The notes below the pieces were generated by a model. The model was not told where the DNA came from. It worked only from the letters and a program-made list of their open reading frames with translations, and searched no databases. Below are positions 17,694 through 25,478 of a stretch of 64,000 nt of DNA, one piece after another; positions within the stretch are counted from its first letter, which is position 1; each line of letters starts with the position of its first letter. A program made the translations under genes and the position numbers. Origin of the DNA: Prevotellaceae bacterium HUN156 (GTDB lineage: Bacteria > Bacteroidota > Bacteroidia > Bacteroidales > Bacteroidaceae); contig FPIT01000007.1 of assembly GCA_900119285.1 (NCBI GenBank), positions 62,001 through 126,000 on the forward strand, in the 5' to 3' direction.

Positions 17694-19084
17694 AATAGTG
17701 TTCTTGGATCGGTGATTACTCCTGTGACTGCAGCAGCGGCGGCTACGAGAGGTGAACATAGAATGGTGCGACTGCCTGGGCCTTGTCGACCTTCAAAGTT
17801 ACGATTAGAAGTGGATACGGCATACTTGCCTGCAGGCACCTTATCATCATTCATAGCCAAACAAGCAGAACAGCCTGGCTGACGAATCTCAAAGCCTGCA
17901 GCCTGCAATACCTTATCAATACCTTCTTCACGTATCTGACGGTCTACAGCCCAACTGCCAGGAACTAACCATGCAATAACATTGTCGGCCTTCTTGCGAC
18001 CTTTGGCAATAGAGGCAAAAGCACGGAAGTCTTCAATACGTCCGTTGGTACATGCACCAAGGAATACGTAATCTATCTTCTTGCCCAGCAACTTCTCACC
18101 AGCCTTAAAGCCCATATAGCTGAGTGCTTTCTGGAAACCTTGCTCTGGCGATTTAGCATCCTTGGCATTAGTAGGAATAGATTCTGTAATGCCAATACCC
18201 ATACCAGGATTGGTGCCATAGGTGACGCGAGGCTCAATATCCTTTGCATCAAATACCAATTCCTTATCAAAGACAGCATCGTCGCCACTCTTCAAAGTCT
18301 TCCAATAGGCAACAGTTCTCTCCCACTCTTCGCCCTTGGGAGCGAACTCTTTACCTTTGACGTAATCAAAGGTCACTTCGTCGGGAGCCACAAAGCCACC
18401 ACGAGCACCCATCTCAATAGAGAGGTTACATAGTGTCAGACGACCTTCCATAGAAAGATTCTTCACCACATCACCTGCATACTCTACGAAATAACCTGTA
18501 GCACCAGATGTAGTTAACTGACTCATCAGATAGAGGGCTACATCCTTGGCTGTAACACCCTTCTGCAGAGTACCATTAATACTGATGCGCATAGACTTCG
18601 GCTTCTGTTGCAGAATACACTGTGAAGCCATTACCATCTCTACTTCTGACGTGCCAATACCAAAAGCCACAGCACCCATAGCGCCATGAGTAGAGGTATG
18701 AGAGTCACCACAGACAATCGTCATGCCTGGCAAAGAGAGTCCCTTTTCTGGTCCTACAACATGAATGATACCATTCGAGGGGTTCATCATACCATAGTGG
18801 GTTAAACCGAACTCTTTGGCATTTTGTGCTAATGTACTAACCTGCTTAGCAGAAACAGGGTCTTCAATAGGTTTATCCTGATCGTGGGTCGGCGTATTGT
18901 GGTCGGGCATACAATAGATATGGTCGGGACGGAAGCACTTCAATCCGCGAGCACGCATACCATCGAAAGCCTGTGGCGATGTCACCTCGTGACAATACAA
19001 CCTATCTATATATAATTGTGTTGGTCCGTCTTCTACCTTTTGGACTACATGTTTATCCCAAATCTTATCAAATAACGTATTCAT
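17690..19084 (-). CDS. leuC: 3-isopropylmalate dehydratase large subunit
   Basis: A 464-residue aconitase-superfamily subunit that carries the [4Fe-4S] cluster and the substrate site. The cluster cysteines lie in [13 protein letters not shown] and [14 protein letters not shown]. Other family blocks are [36 protein letters not shown] and [20 protein letters not shown]. The length is normal. Its stop overlaps the leuD start by 4 bp and its own start directly abuts the leuA stop, so leuA, leuC and leuD are a tightly packed unit controlled from the leuA leader. Confidence 0.97.
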   Translation of the reverse strand: MNTLFDKIWDKHVVQKVEDGPTQLYIDRLYCHEVTSPQAFDGMRARGLKCFRPDHIYCMPDHNTPTHDQDKPIEDPVSAKQVSTLAQNAKEFGLTHYGMMNPSNGIIHVVGPEKGLSLPGMTIVCGDSHTSTHGAMGAVAFGIGTSEVEMVMASQCILQQKPKSMRISINGTLQKGVTAKDVALYLMSQLTTSGATGYFVEYAGDVVKNLSMEGRLTLCNLSIEMGARGGFVAPDEVTFDYVKGKEFAPKGEEWERTVAYWKTLKSGDDAVFDKELVFDAKDIEPRVTYGTNPGMGIGITESIPTNAKDAKSPEQGFQKALSYMGFKAGEKLLGKKIDYVFLGACTNGRIEDFRAFASIAKGRKKADNVIAWLVPGSWAVDRQIREEGIDKVLQAAGFEIRQPGCSACLAMNDDKVPAGKYAVSTSNRNFEGRQGPGSRTILCSPLVAAAAAVTGVITDPRTLL

Positions 19085-20581
19085 TTACTTCTTGAATTTA
19101 TTGATACAGTCAATATATGCTTCTACTGAAGCGGTCACAATATCGGTATTAGCACCAAAGCCATAATAGATTGAGCCATCATACTCTACCTGCATATGTA
19201 CCTTACCGACATCATCTGAGCCTTTCGAAATAGCCTGAATAGTGAACTCCTTCAGCGTCATCTGTTTCATGATAATCTTCTTCAAAGCTTTAATGGCTGC
19301 ATCAACAGGACCATTACCACTGGCAGCAGCCTCAAACTTCTGACCAGAAATATCAAGACCAATAGAAGCAACGCTCTTTACGCCCTTACCTGTGGTAACC
19401 TGCAAGAACTCAAGTTTAACAGCATGAGCCTCTGCGGTATCGGCACCAGCCAGCATGAGTACATCGGCATCATTAACTTCCTTCTTTTGGTCAGCCAACT
19501 GCAGGAACTTCTCGTAAACCTTATCAAGCTTCTCCTCTGACAAATCAACTCCATTTACGCTGAGACGATACTTCAAGGCTGCACGACCAGAACGGGCTGT
19601 CAGTACGATGCTGTTATCATCGATACCAACATCTTTCGGATCGATAATCTCATAGGTCTGCACATTCTTCAGTACACCATCTTGATGGATACCAGAAGAA
19701 TGGGCAAAAGCATTACGTCCGACAATAGCCTTGTTAGGCTGTACGGGCATATTCATGAGGCTAGACACCATTCTTGATGTCGGATATATTTTTGTTGTGT
19801 TGATATTCGTCTCGATACCTAATCCCTTGTGACACTTCAAGATCATGGCAATTTCTTCAAGTGAAGTATTACCTGCTCGCTCACCAATACCATTGATAGT
19901 AACCTCAACCTGACGAGCACCACCCATCACACCATTGAAGGTGTTGGCAGTAGCCATGCCTAAGTCATTATGACAGTGGGTAGAGATAATGGCTTTATCG
20001 ATATTGGAGACATGATCTTTTAAATACTTTATCTTCTCAAAATACTCCTGGGGCAAACAATAGCCCGTAGTATCAGGGATATTAACGACGGTAGCACCTG
20101 CAGCAATGACAGCCTCTACAACACGAGCAAGATATTCATTATCTGTACGTCCTGCATCCTCACAATAGAACTCAACATCCTCTACATATTTCTTGGCATA
20201 TTTAGTAGCGGCAATAGCACGCTCGATAATCTCCTCACGAGTGGAGTTGAACTTATATTTAATATGTGAATCACTTGTACCAATACCTGTGTGGATACGC
20301 TTACGCTTAGCATACTGCAAAGCTTCTGCTGCCACATCAATATCTTTCTGTACGGCACGTGTCAGTGCACAGATTGTGGGCCATGTTACGGCTTTTGAAA
20401 TCTCAATAACGGAATTGAAGTCACCTGGTGAACTAACAGGGAAACCGGCTTCAATCACATCTACGCCCAACTGCTCCAAAGCTTTTGCCACCTGAATTTT
20501 CTCTACAGTATTCAACTGGCATCCAGGAACCTGTTCACCATCTCTCAGTGTTGTGTCAAAAATAAACAATCTGTCACTCAT
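19085..20581 (-). CDS. leuA: 2-isopropylmalate synthase
   Basis: A 498-residue enzyme condensing acetyl-CoA with 2-oxoisovalerate, the committed step to leucine. The TIM barrel carries [49 protein letters not shown] and [15 protein letters not shown]. The C-terminal LeuA regulatory domain (about 390-498; [19 protein letters not shown]) binds leucine in the family. The open frame runs to 20647, but that extension is the leader terminator hairpin; the start at 20581 matches the family. Upstream lie a promoter, a 27-residue leader peptide gene and a terminator/antiterminator, which predict transcription attenuation. Confidence 0.96.
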   Translation of the reverse strand: MSDRLFIFDTTLRDGEQVPGCQLNTVEKIQVAKALEQLGVDVIEAGFPVSSPGDFNSVIEISKAVTWPTICALTRAVQKDIDVAAEALQYAKRKRIHTGIGTSDSHIKYKFNSTREEIIERAIAATKYAKKYVEDVEFYCEDAGRTDNEYLARVVEAVIAAGATVVNIPDTTGYCLPQEYFEKIKYLKDHVSNIDKAIISTHCHNDLGMATANTFNGVMGGARQVEVTINGIGERAGNTSLEEIAMILKCHKGLGIETNINTTKIYPTSRMVSSLMNMPVQPNKAIVGRNAFAHSSGIHQDGVLKNVQTYEIIDPKDVGIDDNSIVLTARSGRAALKYRLSVNGVDLSEEKLDKVYEKFLQLADQKKEVNDADVLMLAGADTAEAHAVKLEFLQVTTGKGVKSVASIGLDISGQKFEAAASGNGPVDAAIKALKKIIMKQMTLKEFTIQAISKGSDDVGKVHMQVEYDGSIYYGFGANTDIVTASVEAYIDCINKFKK

Positions 20582-20636
20582 CTCAATATAGATTTTGATG
20601 TTACTATTTATGTTTCTTTTCTCTCTTAAATGAAAT

Positions 20637-20668
20637 AAGCCTTTCACACTCGGAAGTGAGAAAGGCTT
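20637..20668 (-). terminator. Attenuator terminator in the leuA leader
   Basis: Stem AAGCCTTTC (20637-20645) with GAAAGGCTT (20660-20668), one mismatch, then CACT (20647-20650) with AGTG (20655-20658). On the transcribed strand the loop is UCCG. A moderately U-rich segment (AUUUCAUUU) follows in the RNA. It lies 55 nt before the leuA ATG. The CGGAAGTGA at 20651-20659 is perfectly complementary to 20711-20719 within the leader peptide gene, giving an alternative antiterminator pairing of 9 bp. Confidence 0.85.
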
Positions 20669-20691
20669 GTATTATTTATCTATACCTATTA

Positions 20692-20775
20692 TTATATAAC
20701 ACATACCCTATCACTTCCGGCCACGTTACGCAGTCGAATAATAATAATGTTATTTAATAGATTCAGATTATTCAT
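20692..20775 (-). CDS. leu operon leader peptide (attenuator)
   Basis: A 27-codon frame with ATG at 20775 and TAA at 20692, 22 nt downstream of the -7 box. It begins MNNLNLLNN, then has four consecutive Ile codons (all ATT), then RLRNVAGSDRVCVI. Twelve of 27 residues are Leu, Ile or Val (Leu at 4, 6, 7, 15; Ile at 10-13, 27; Val at 18, 24, 26). A purine-rich GGAAAAAG precedes the ATG. Codons 19-22 contain the antiterminator strand, so a ribosome stalled at the Leu/Ile codons would leave it free to break the terminator, while a ribosome reaching the stop would cover it. Predicted from sequence alone. Confidence 0.8.
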   Translation of the reverse strand: MNNLNLLNNIIIIRLRNVAGSDRVCVI

Positions 20776-20796
20776 ACTTTTTCCATTATTTGACTG

Positions 20797-20828
20797 CAAA
20801 GATAAACATTTTCCACCTAACCCACAAA
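20797..20828 (-). promoter_or_regulatory. Promoter of the leuA-leuC-leuD operon
   Basis: On the minus strand TTTG (20825-20828), exactly 20 nt, TATCTTTG (20797-20804). The transcript should start near 20790, just before the leader peptide gene. The 309-bp gap between DUF4301 and leuA (20582-20890) is fully accounted for by this promoter, the attenuator and the hairpin at 20830-20865. Confidence 0.88.
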
Positions 20829-20829
20829 C

Positions 20830-20865
20830 AAATCGCAACTTTTTTGCTTAAAAAAGTTACGATTT
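20830..20865 (-). terminator. Hairpin after the DUF4301 gene
   Basis: A 16-bp stem (AAATCGCAACTTTTTT with AAAAAAGTTACGATTT, one C/A mismatch that is G-U in the minus-strand RNA) around a 4-nt loop, 26 bp past the DUF4301 stop. The tail is only weakly T-rich (GTTTGTGGG), so termination efficiency is uncertain. It ends immediately upstream of the leu promoter. Confidence 0.6.
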
Positions 20866-20890
20866 GCTCATTTGCTGTATGTTTATGCAT

Positions 20891-22390
20891 TTATTGATGC
20901 TGCTCTCGCAATAAATCATTAACGGTCTTTACTGGATTAAAGGTTGAGAGTGGAACTTCGACAAATATAGTATTCCAGTCACTCATAGCACCATTCCACA
21001 AACCAGGCAATTCCAAAGCTTGCAGTTCCTTGCCGTTCTTAGATTTTTGAGAGATAAAGCCTGTTGAAGGATCTACATACTTAGGAAGATCAAATGCATT
21101 TCCTTGATAGTCCTTAACAGCACATACCAAATCTACAGGATTGAAATGAGTGCCTTTAGTAAACATCTCCATATATTCCTGATTAGATTTATCTATCTGT
21201 GAGCTCTCCAAAATCTGAAGTGATACCGTACCATCTTGATTGTATGTAAGGAAAGGACCGCCACCAGGTTCTCCTACATTCTTGACAACACCACAAACAC
21301 GCATCGGTCTGTTGAGTTTCTTTCGAAGATAAGCAACATCAACAGTATTGTCTTTAGGATCAACACAAAGTGACTCCTTCACAAAGCGAGCAATCTCCTG
21401 TAGTTGTGCATCTGTAGCACCTTCATCTAAGATACGCAGATATTCAAATGCTTTTTGTTGAAGAGTAATCAACAATCCTGCTATAATCTGCTTCCAGACC
21501 ACAGTATCAGCCTTCAAACGATCAGGAACAACATTATCGATGTTCTTGACGAAGATAACATCTGCGTCAATTTCATTCAAGTTCTCAATCAATGCGCCAT
21601 GACCACCAGGACGGAACAATAGACTGCCATCACTATTGCGGAATGGTGTTCCATCCGGATTAGCAGCTACAGTATCTGTACTGGGTTTCTGCTCCGAGAA
21701 GGTAATATCATAACGGATACCATATTTCTTAGAGAACAGTTTTGCCTTCTGCGCAACTTTCTGCTTGAACAAATCCATATGTTCATGAGATACGGTAAAG
21801 TGAACATAAGCATCGCCATTAGATGCTGCATACATAGCACCCTCTACCAAATGTTCTTCCATAGGAGTGCGAGGACCTTCAGGGTAATTATGGAACAAGA
21901 GCAACCCCTTTGGTAGCTGACCATAATTTAATCCTTCTGCCTTCAACATATTGGCAACAACGGCTTTGTAATTTCCTTCAGCCATCAGTTCTTTAATACA
22001 CTTACCATTATTCTTCTGACAGGCGGTGTCCAGTTCATCATAGAAAGCAAACCTTTTAATACTATCAAAGAACTTATTCTCAAAACTCGTTGTTGGCTTG
22101 TCGTAATCTGCATCCACAAATGCAAACATGTCCTTGAACATACGACTGGCAGCACCTGAAGCAGGAACGAACTTGACTACGCGTTTGCCTTGTGCCTTGT
22201 ATTGTTGCCATGCAGCAACATAATTCTTACTCTCTATAGGAGTAGGAACGATGATGCCTTTTCCTATAGCTGCTGCAGCCTCCAACTTCAAAAAGGGGAA
22301 ACCAGTCTTAAACTGCCCCAACTGTGTGTCAATCTGTTGTTCAGAAATACCTTTCTGAGCAATCTGTTTTAGGTCGTGTTGTGTTAGCAT
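20891..22390 (-). CDS. DUF4301 family protein, nucleotidyltransferase-like
   Basis: A 499-residue protein of the Bacteroidota family DUF4301, with no established function known to me. Two parts look like sugar-nucleotide pyrophosphorylases of the UDPGP type: VKFVPASGAASRMFKDM (about residues 72-88), like the glycine-rich nucleotide loop with its Arg-Met, and FRPGGHGALIENL followed by VIFVKNIDNVVPD (about 255-290), like the PxGHG and NxDN blocks. This suggests a sugar-nucleotide transferase, an inference from short motifs only. It follows the polysaccharide-export genes by 21 bp on the same strand, which fits a role in sugar activation. Confidence 0.75.
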   Translation of the reverse strand: MLTQHDLKQIAQKGISEQQIDTQLGQFKTGFPFLKLEAAAAIGKGIIVPTPIESKNYVAAWQQYKAQGKRVVKFVPASGAASRMFKDMFAFVDADYDKPTTSFENKFFDSIKRFAFYDELDTACQKNNGKCIKELMAEGNYKAVVANMLKAEGLNYGQLPKGLLLFHNYPEGPRTPMEEHLVEGAMYAASNGDAYVHFTVSHEHMDLFKQKVAQKAKLFSKKYGIRYDITFSEQKPSTDTVAANPDGTPFRNSDGSLLFRPGGHGALIENLNEIDADVIFVKNIDNVVPDRLKADTVVWKQIIAGLLITLQQKAFEYLRILDEGATDAQLQEIARFVKESLCVDPKDNTVDVAYLRKKLNRPMRVCGVVKNVGEPGGGPFLTYNQDGTVSLQILESSQIDKSNQEYMEMFTKGTHFNPVDLVCAVKDYQGNAFDLPKYVDPSTGFISQKSKNGKELQALELPGLWNGAMSDWNTIFVEVPLSTFNPVKTVNDLLREQHQ

Positions 22391-22411
22391 ATTATTATAT
22401 AAGTTATTAAG

Positions 22412-24328
22412 TTATTGATCGAGTACTTCATAAACCGAGTTATTCGATTTATATTCAGGTACGATATCTTTCATCTTCTTAACCGTTGCCATATTGTCGT
22501 AGTGCGTTGAGATTTCAATCAACTCGGCAATGTCTTTTTCTACCTCGGCATAGTCATAGTTACGAACCTCAGCAATACGAATCTTTTCATGGAACGTAGG
22601 CTTGGTACCTTCCAAGTCGTTAAGCATCTCTTCATAGAGTTTCTCACCAGGACGCAAACCTGTATACTTAATCTCTACATTATGAGCGCCACTAAGTCTA
22701 ATCATACGCTTTGCAAGGTCGGCGATTCTCACTGGTTTACCCATATCAAAGACAAAGATTTCGCCACCATTACCCTTTGTTCCTGCTTCCAAGACAAGTT
22801 TACATGCCTCTGGAATCAACATAAAGTAACGAACAATACGCTCATCTGTTACTGTAACAGGACCACCGTTCTTTATCTGTTCTTTAAACAATGGAATAAC
22901 CGAACCATTAGAACCTAACACATTACCAAAACGTGTGGTAACAAACTGAGTAGTGCTAGTTTTACCTAAAGCTTGAACATAGATTTCACAGATACGCTTT
23001 GAGCAGCCCATCACATTGGTAGGATTCACAGCCTTATCAGTAGAAACCATCACAAACTTCTTGACGCCATATTTGACACTGAGGTCTGCAATAATCTTCG
23101 TACCATAGACATTATTCTGTACTGCCTCCGAAGGATTCTCTTCCATCATTGGAACATGCTTATAAGCAGCAGCATGGAATACATAATCAGGACGGAACTC
23201 GCTAAAGATATGCTCCATACGATCCTTCTTACAAATAGAAGTAACTATCGTCTCTGTTGGGATGCCAGCAAAATCTTTTGCCATCATCAACTGAAGATCG
23301 TGCTCAGGAGTTTCGGCTTGGTCAATTAGCATCAAGGCTCCAGGCTTATATACAGCAATCTGACGAACAAGTTCTGAACCGATAGAACCAGCAGAACCTG
23401 TAATCAAGATGCGTTTATCACTCAGCAACTCACCCACTGACTTCATATCAACACGTATCTCATCGCGAGGCAGCAAATCTTCTACACTAACCTCTTTCAT
23501 TTGGAAATTATCCGGACTACCCTCTTCTAGTTTGCCGTCCTTGACATTAATCTCCTTGACAGTCTGTGACATGAAGATCTTAACACCCGTATTAAGAATC
23601 TCATCCTGTAACTGCTGAGCATTACGGAACTCTTTAATACGCTGGGGAGCTACTAGGATAGCCTCAATACGATATCTTTTAATGATTTGAGCGATATCAT
23701 CTGTTGCATTGAACACTCTTAATCCCATAATTCTACTATGGTTTGAGTTGGGTTCTGCAGCAATAAAACCTTTCACGTTAAAACGTGCAGGACTTTGTGT
23801 ACGAATACCCTTTGCTAAAGCTGCACCCGTCTCCATAGCACCATAGATAAGTACACGAATAGCTCTAGAATCAAGAGTAGTTACCTCATAGAGAGTCTTT
23901 ACCAGTACACGCAAGCCCCACATAAAGAGTGTGGCAATGATGTACATCAGTATGATATGACGGAAAGGCAAATGATAAAACTCCTTACCTGGGTAATAAA
24001 GTACCATATAATGCATCAAATAGGCGATACATAATGATACTGCATTGGCATAGAATACGCGGGTTAAATCAACAAACGACGAGTAACGCACAATGCCCGA
24101 ATATGTATGAAACATCTTCGCTCCAAAAAAGGTCGGGATAGCATACATAAACAAGGTCTTCAACAGCATAAACTGGTCTAAGCCATCCATTCTTCGGAAG
24201 ATGAATAACCAATATGTCAGCACACCCGCCAACATCATGATACAAAAGTCCAATATCAGAATGCCCCAATATGGTAGAGCATTCTTGCTAAAATACCAAG
24301 TTAGTAACTTATCAATAGGTTTTATCAT
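22412..24328 (-). CDS. CapD/WbpM-type membrane nucleoside-diphosphate-sugar epimerase/dehydratase
   Basis: A 638-residue protein. Four membrane helices (about 18-135) are followed by a CoA-binding-like domain (about 155-275; IRVLIYGAMETGAALAKG) and an extended SDR domain (about 305-610). The latter has ILITGSAGSIGSELVRQIA (NAD binding), VFHAAAYKHVPMMEENP and VSTDKAVNPTNVMGCSKRI, where Met replaces the classical SDR Tyr as is normal in the WbpM/PglF/CapD class. Members make UDP-4-keto-6-deoxy-GlcNAc from UDP-GlcNAc for surface polysaccharide or glycoprotein glycans. It lies 42 bp after the Wzz-like gene in the export operon. Confidence 0.92.
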   Translation of the reverse strand: MIKPIDKLLTWYFSKNALPYWGILILDFCIMMLAGVLTYWLFIFRRMDGLDQFMLLKTLFMYAIPTFFGAKMFHTYSGIVRYSSFVDLTRVFYANAVSLCIAYLMHYMVLYYPGKEFYHLPFRHIILMYIIATLFMWGLRVLVKTLYEVTTLDSRAIRVLIYGAMETGAALAKGIRTQSPARFNVKGFIAAEPNSNHSRIMGLRVFNATDDIAQIIKRYRIEAILVAPQRIKEFRNAQQLQDEILNTGVKIFMSQTVKEINVKDGKLEEGSPDNFQMKEVSVEDLLPRDEIRVDMKSVGELLSDKRILITGSAGSIGSELVRQIAVYKPGALMLIDQAETPEHDLQLMMAKDFAGIPTETIVTSICKKDRMEHIFSEFRPDYVFHAAAYKHVPMMEENPSEAVQNNVYGTKIIADLSVKYGVKKFVMVSTDKAVNPTNVMGCSKRICEIYVQALGKTSTTQFVTTRFGNVLGSNGSVIPLFKEQIKNGGPVTVTDERIVRYFMLIPEACKLVLEAGTKGNGGEIFVFDMGKPVRIADLAKRMIRLSGAHNVEIKYTGLRPGEKLYEEMLNDLEGTKPTFHEKIRIAEVRNYDYAEVEKDIAELIEISTHYDNMATVKKMKDIVPEYKSNNSVYEVLDQ

Positions 24329-24370
24329 AGTTTTATTCCTCTATCTATATTTTCCATATCGACCTCATTA

Positions 24371-25471
24371 TTACGACATACCAAGAAGAGGCTTGAGGTC
24401 ATCTTCTTTGTATAAAGCGTATGCGGTGGTTCCCAAGAAAGCAAGAAACATAAATATCAAACACATCTTAGCTCGAGATGGACCAGCCTTTCTAACAGGA
24501 ACTGTAGCTGGTTCCAATACTGTAAACGCCGGTGTATCTTTCTGAACATCCAGCTCTGCTTGTTGCAGCTGAGCAGAGGCTTGAATATAAACCTGTGACT
24601 GAATCTGCAATTCTTGGCTGAGTTTATTCTGTTCACTACGCAGGCTCTCTAAGAAAATACGCTGATTAGAATCTGAGAAAGAAGCATAGCGACGACGAGC
24701 ATGTTCATAGCGTATCTTAGCTTCGCTGAATGCCTTCTTACTAAACTCCAAATCATTACGTGCTTTCTTGGTTCGATAGTCAGTAATGAAGTCCTGCAGA
24801 CGTTGCTGTACAGAATCAGCCATTGTTGCAGCAATCAAAGGATCTTGATCCGTTACATCAATAGTAATAACCATCGTCTTTTTATCAACATCACAAACGA
24901 TACGATTCTTCATTGACTTAACGATAGCTGCTTGTTTTCTTGTCAAGCGGAATGGATCTACAGAACTTTTTTCTTTCTTCTTCTCGGATGAGAACAGGCC
25001 AAAGACAGCCTTCGTCGTTGCACCAATAGCCTTTGACCACCATGGTGCCTTCTGTTCATTAGCCAGATAATCATAATAGGTCATCATCTTGTCATCCTTG
25101 TCACGATGTATTTCAATTGGAAACAAGGTAGTATGAAATGCCACACTATTCATCAAATCTGGATAAAGTGTAGGAAACAGCGCCTCAGTACTATTAGCCA
25201 TTGCACCACTAATATTCAAGCCAAAAGTACTGGCCAGACTTGATAGTGAGCTACGACTACGAGTACTATTTAACTCAGGACTAAGTTTTACCGTACATCT
25301 ATAATAGTTAGGAAGACTCAACGTATAGACAACAGCAAAGACTGCAGCAATAGCAAAGACCTTAAAATAAAGTTTCTTATACTTCTTTAAGTCTCCAAAG
25401 ATTTTCGCAAAATCAATAGATGACTCTTCCTGAGGGAGATTATTTTCTTCTGATATCATATTCGTTTCCAT
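24371..25471 (-). CDS. Wzz-type polysaccharide chain-length determinant
   Basis: A 366-residue protein with a cytoplasmic N-terminus, TM1 at about 36-52 (LYFKVFAIAAVFAVVYTL), a large periplasmic region with coiled-coil helices (about 215-310; LEFSKKAFSEAKIRYEHA, LSQELQIQSQVYIQASA) and TM2 at about 333-352 (MCLIFMFLAFLGTTAYAL). The Pro-rich FTVLEPATVPVRKAGP just before TM2 is the Wzz signature. It is a polysaccharide co-polymerase without the tyrosine kinase domain. A Met at position 5 is an alternative start. It begins 7 bp after the Wza-like gene, with which it should form the export channel. Confidence 0.9.
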   Translation of the reverse strand: METNMISEENNLPQEESSIDFAKIFGDLKKYKKLYFKVFAIAAVFAVVYTLSLPNYYRCTVKLSPELNSTRSRSSLSSLASTFGLNISGAMANSTEALFPTLYPDLMNSVAFHTTLFPIEIHRDKDDKMMTYYDYLANEQKAPWWSKAIGATTKAVFGLFSSEKKKEKSSVDPFRLTRKQAAIVKSMKNRIVCDVDKKTMVITIDVTDQDPLIAATMADSVQQRLQDFITDYRTKKARNDLEFSKKAFSEAKIRYEHARRRYASFSDSNQRIFLESLRSEQNKLSQELQIQSQVYIQASAQLQQAELDVQKDTPAFTVLEPATVPVRKAGPSRAKMCLIFMFLAFLGTTAYALYKEDDLKPLLGMS

Positions 25472-25478
25472 TAAAGAA

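Noticed and set aside
20582..20647. N-terminal extension of leuA to an ATG at 20647
   Set aside because: The extra codons coincide with the terminator hairpin and the family N-terminus begins at 20581.
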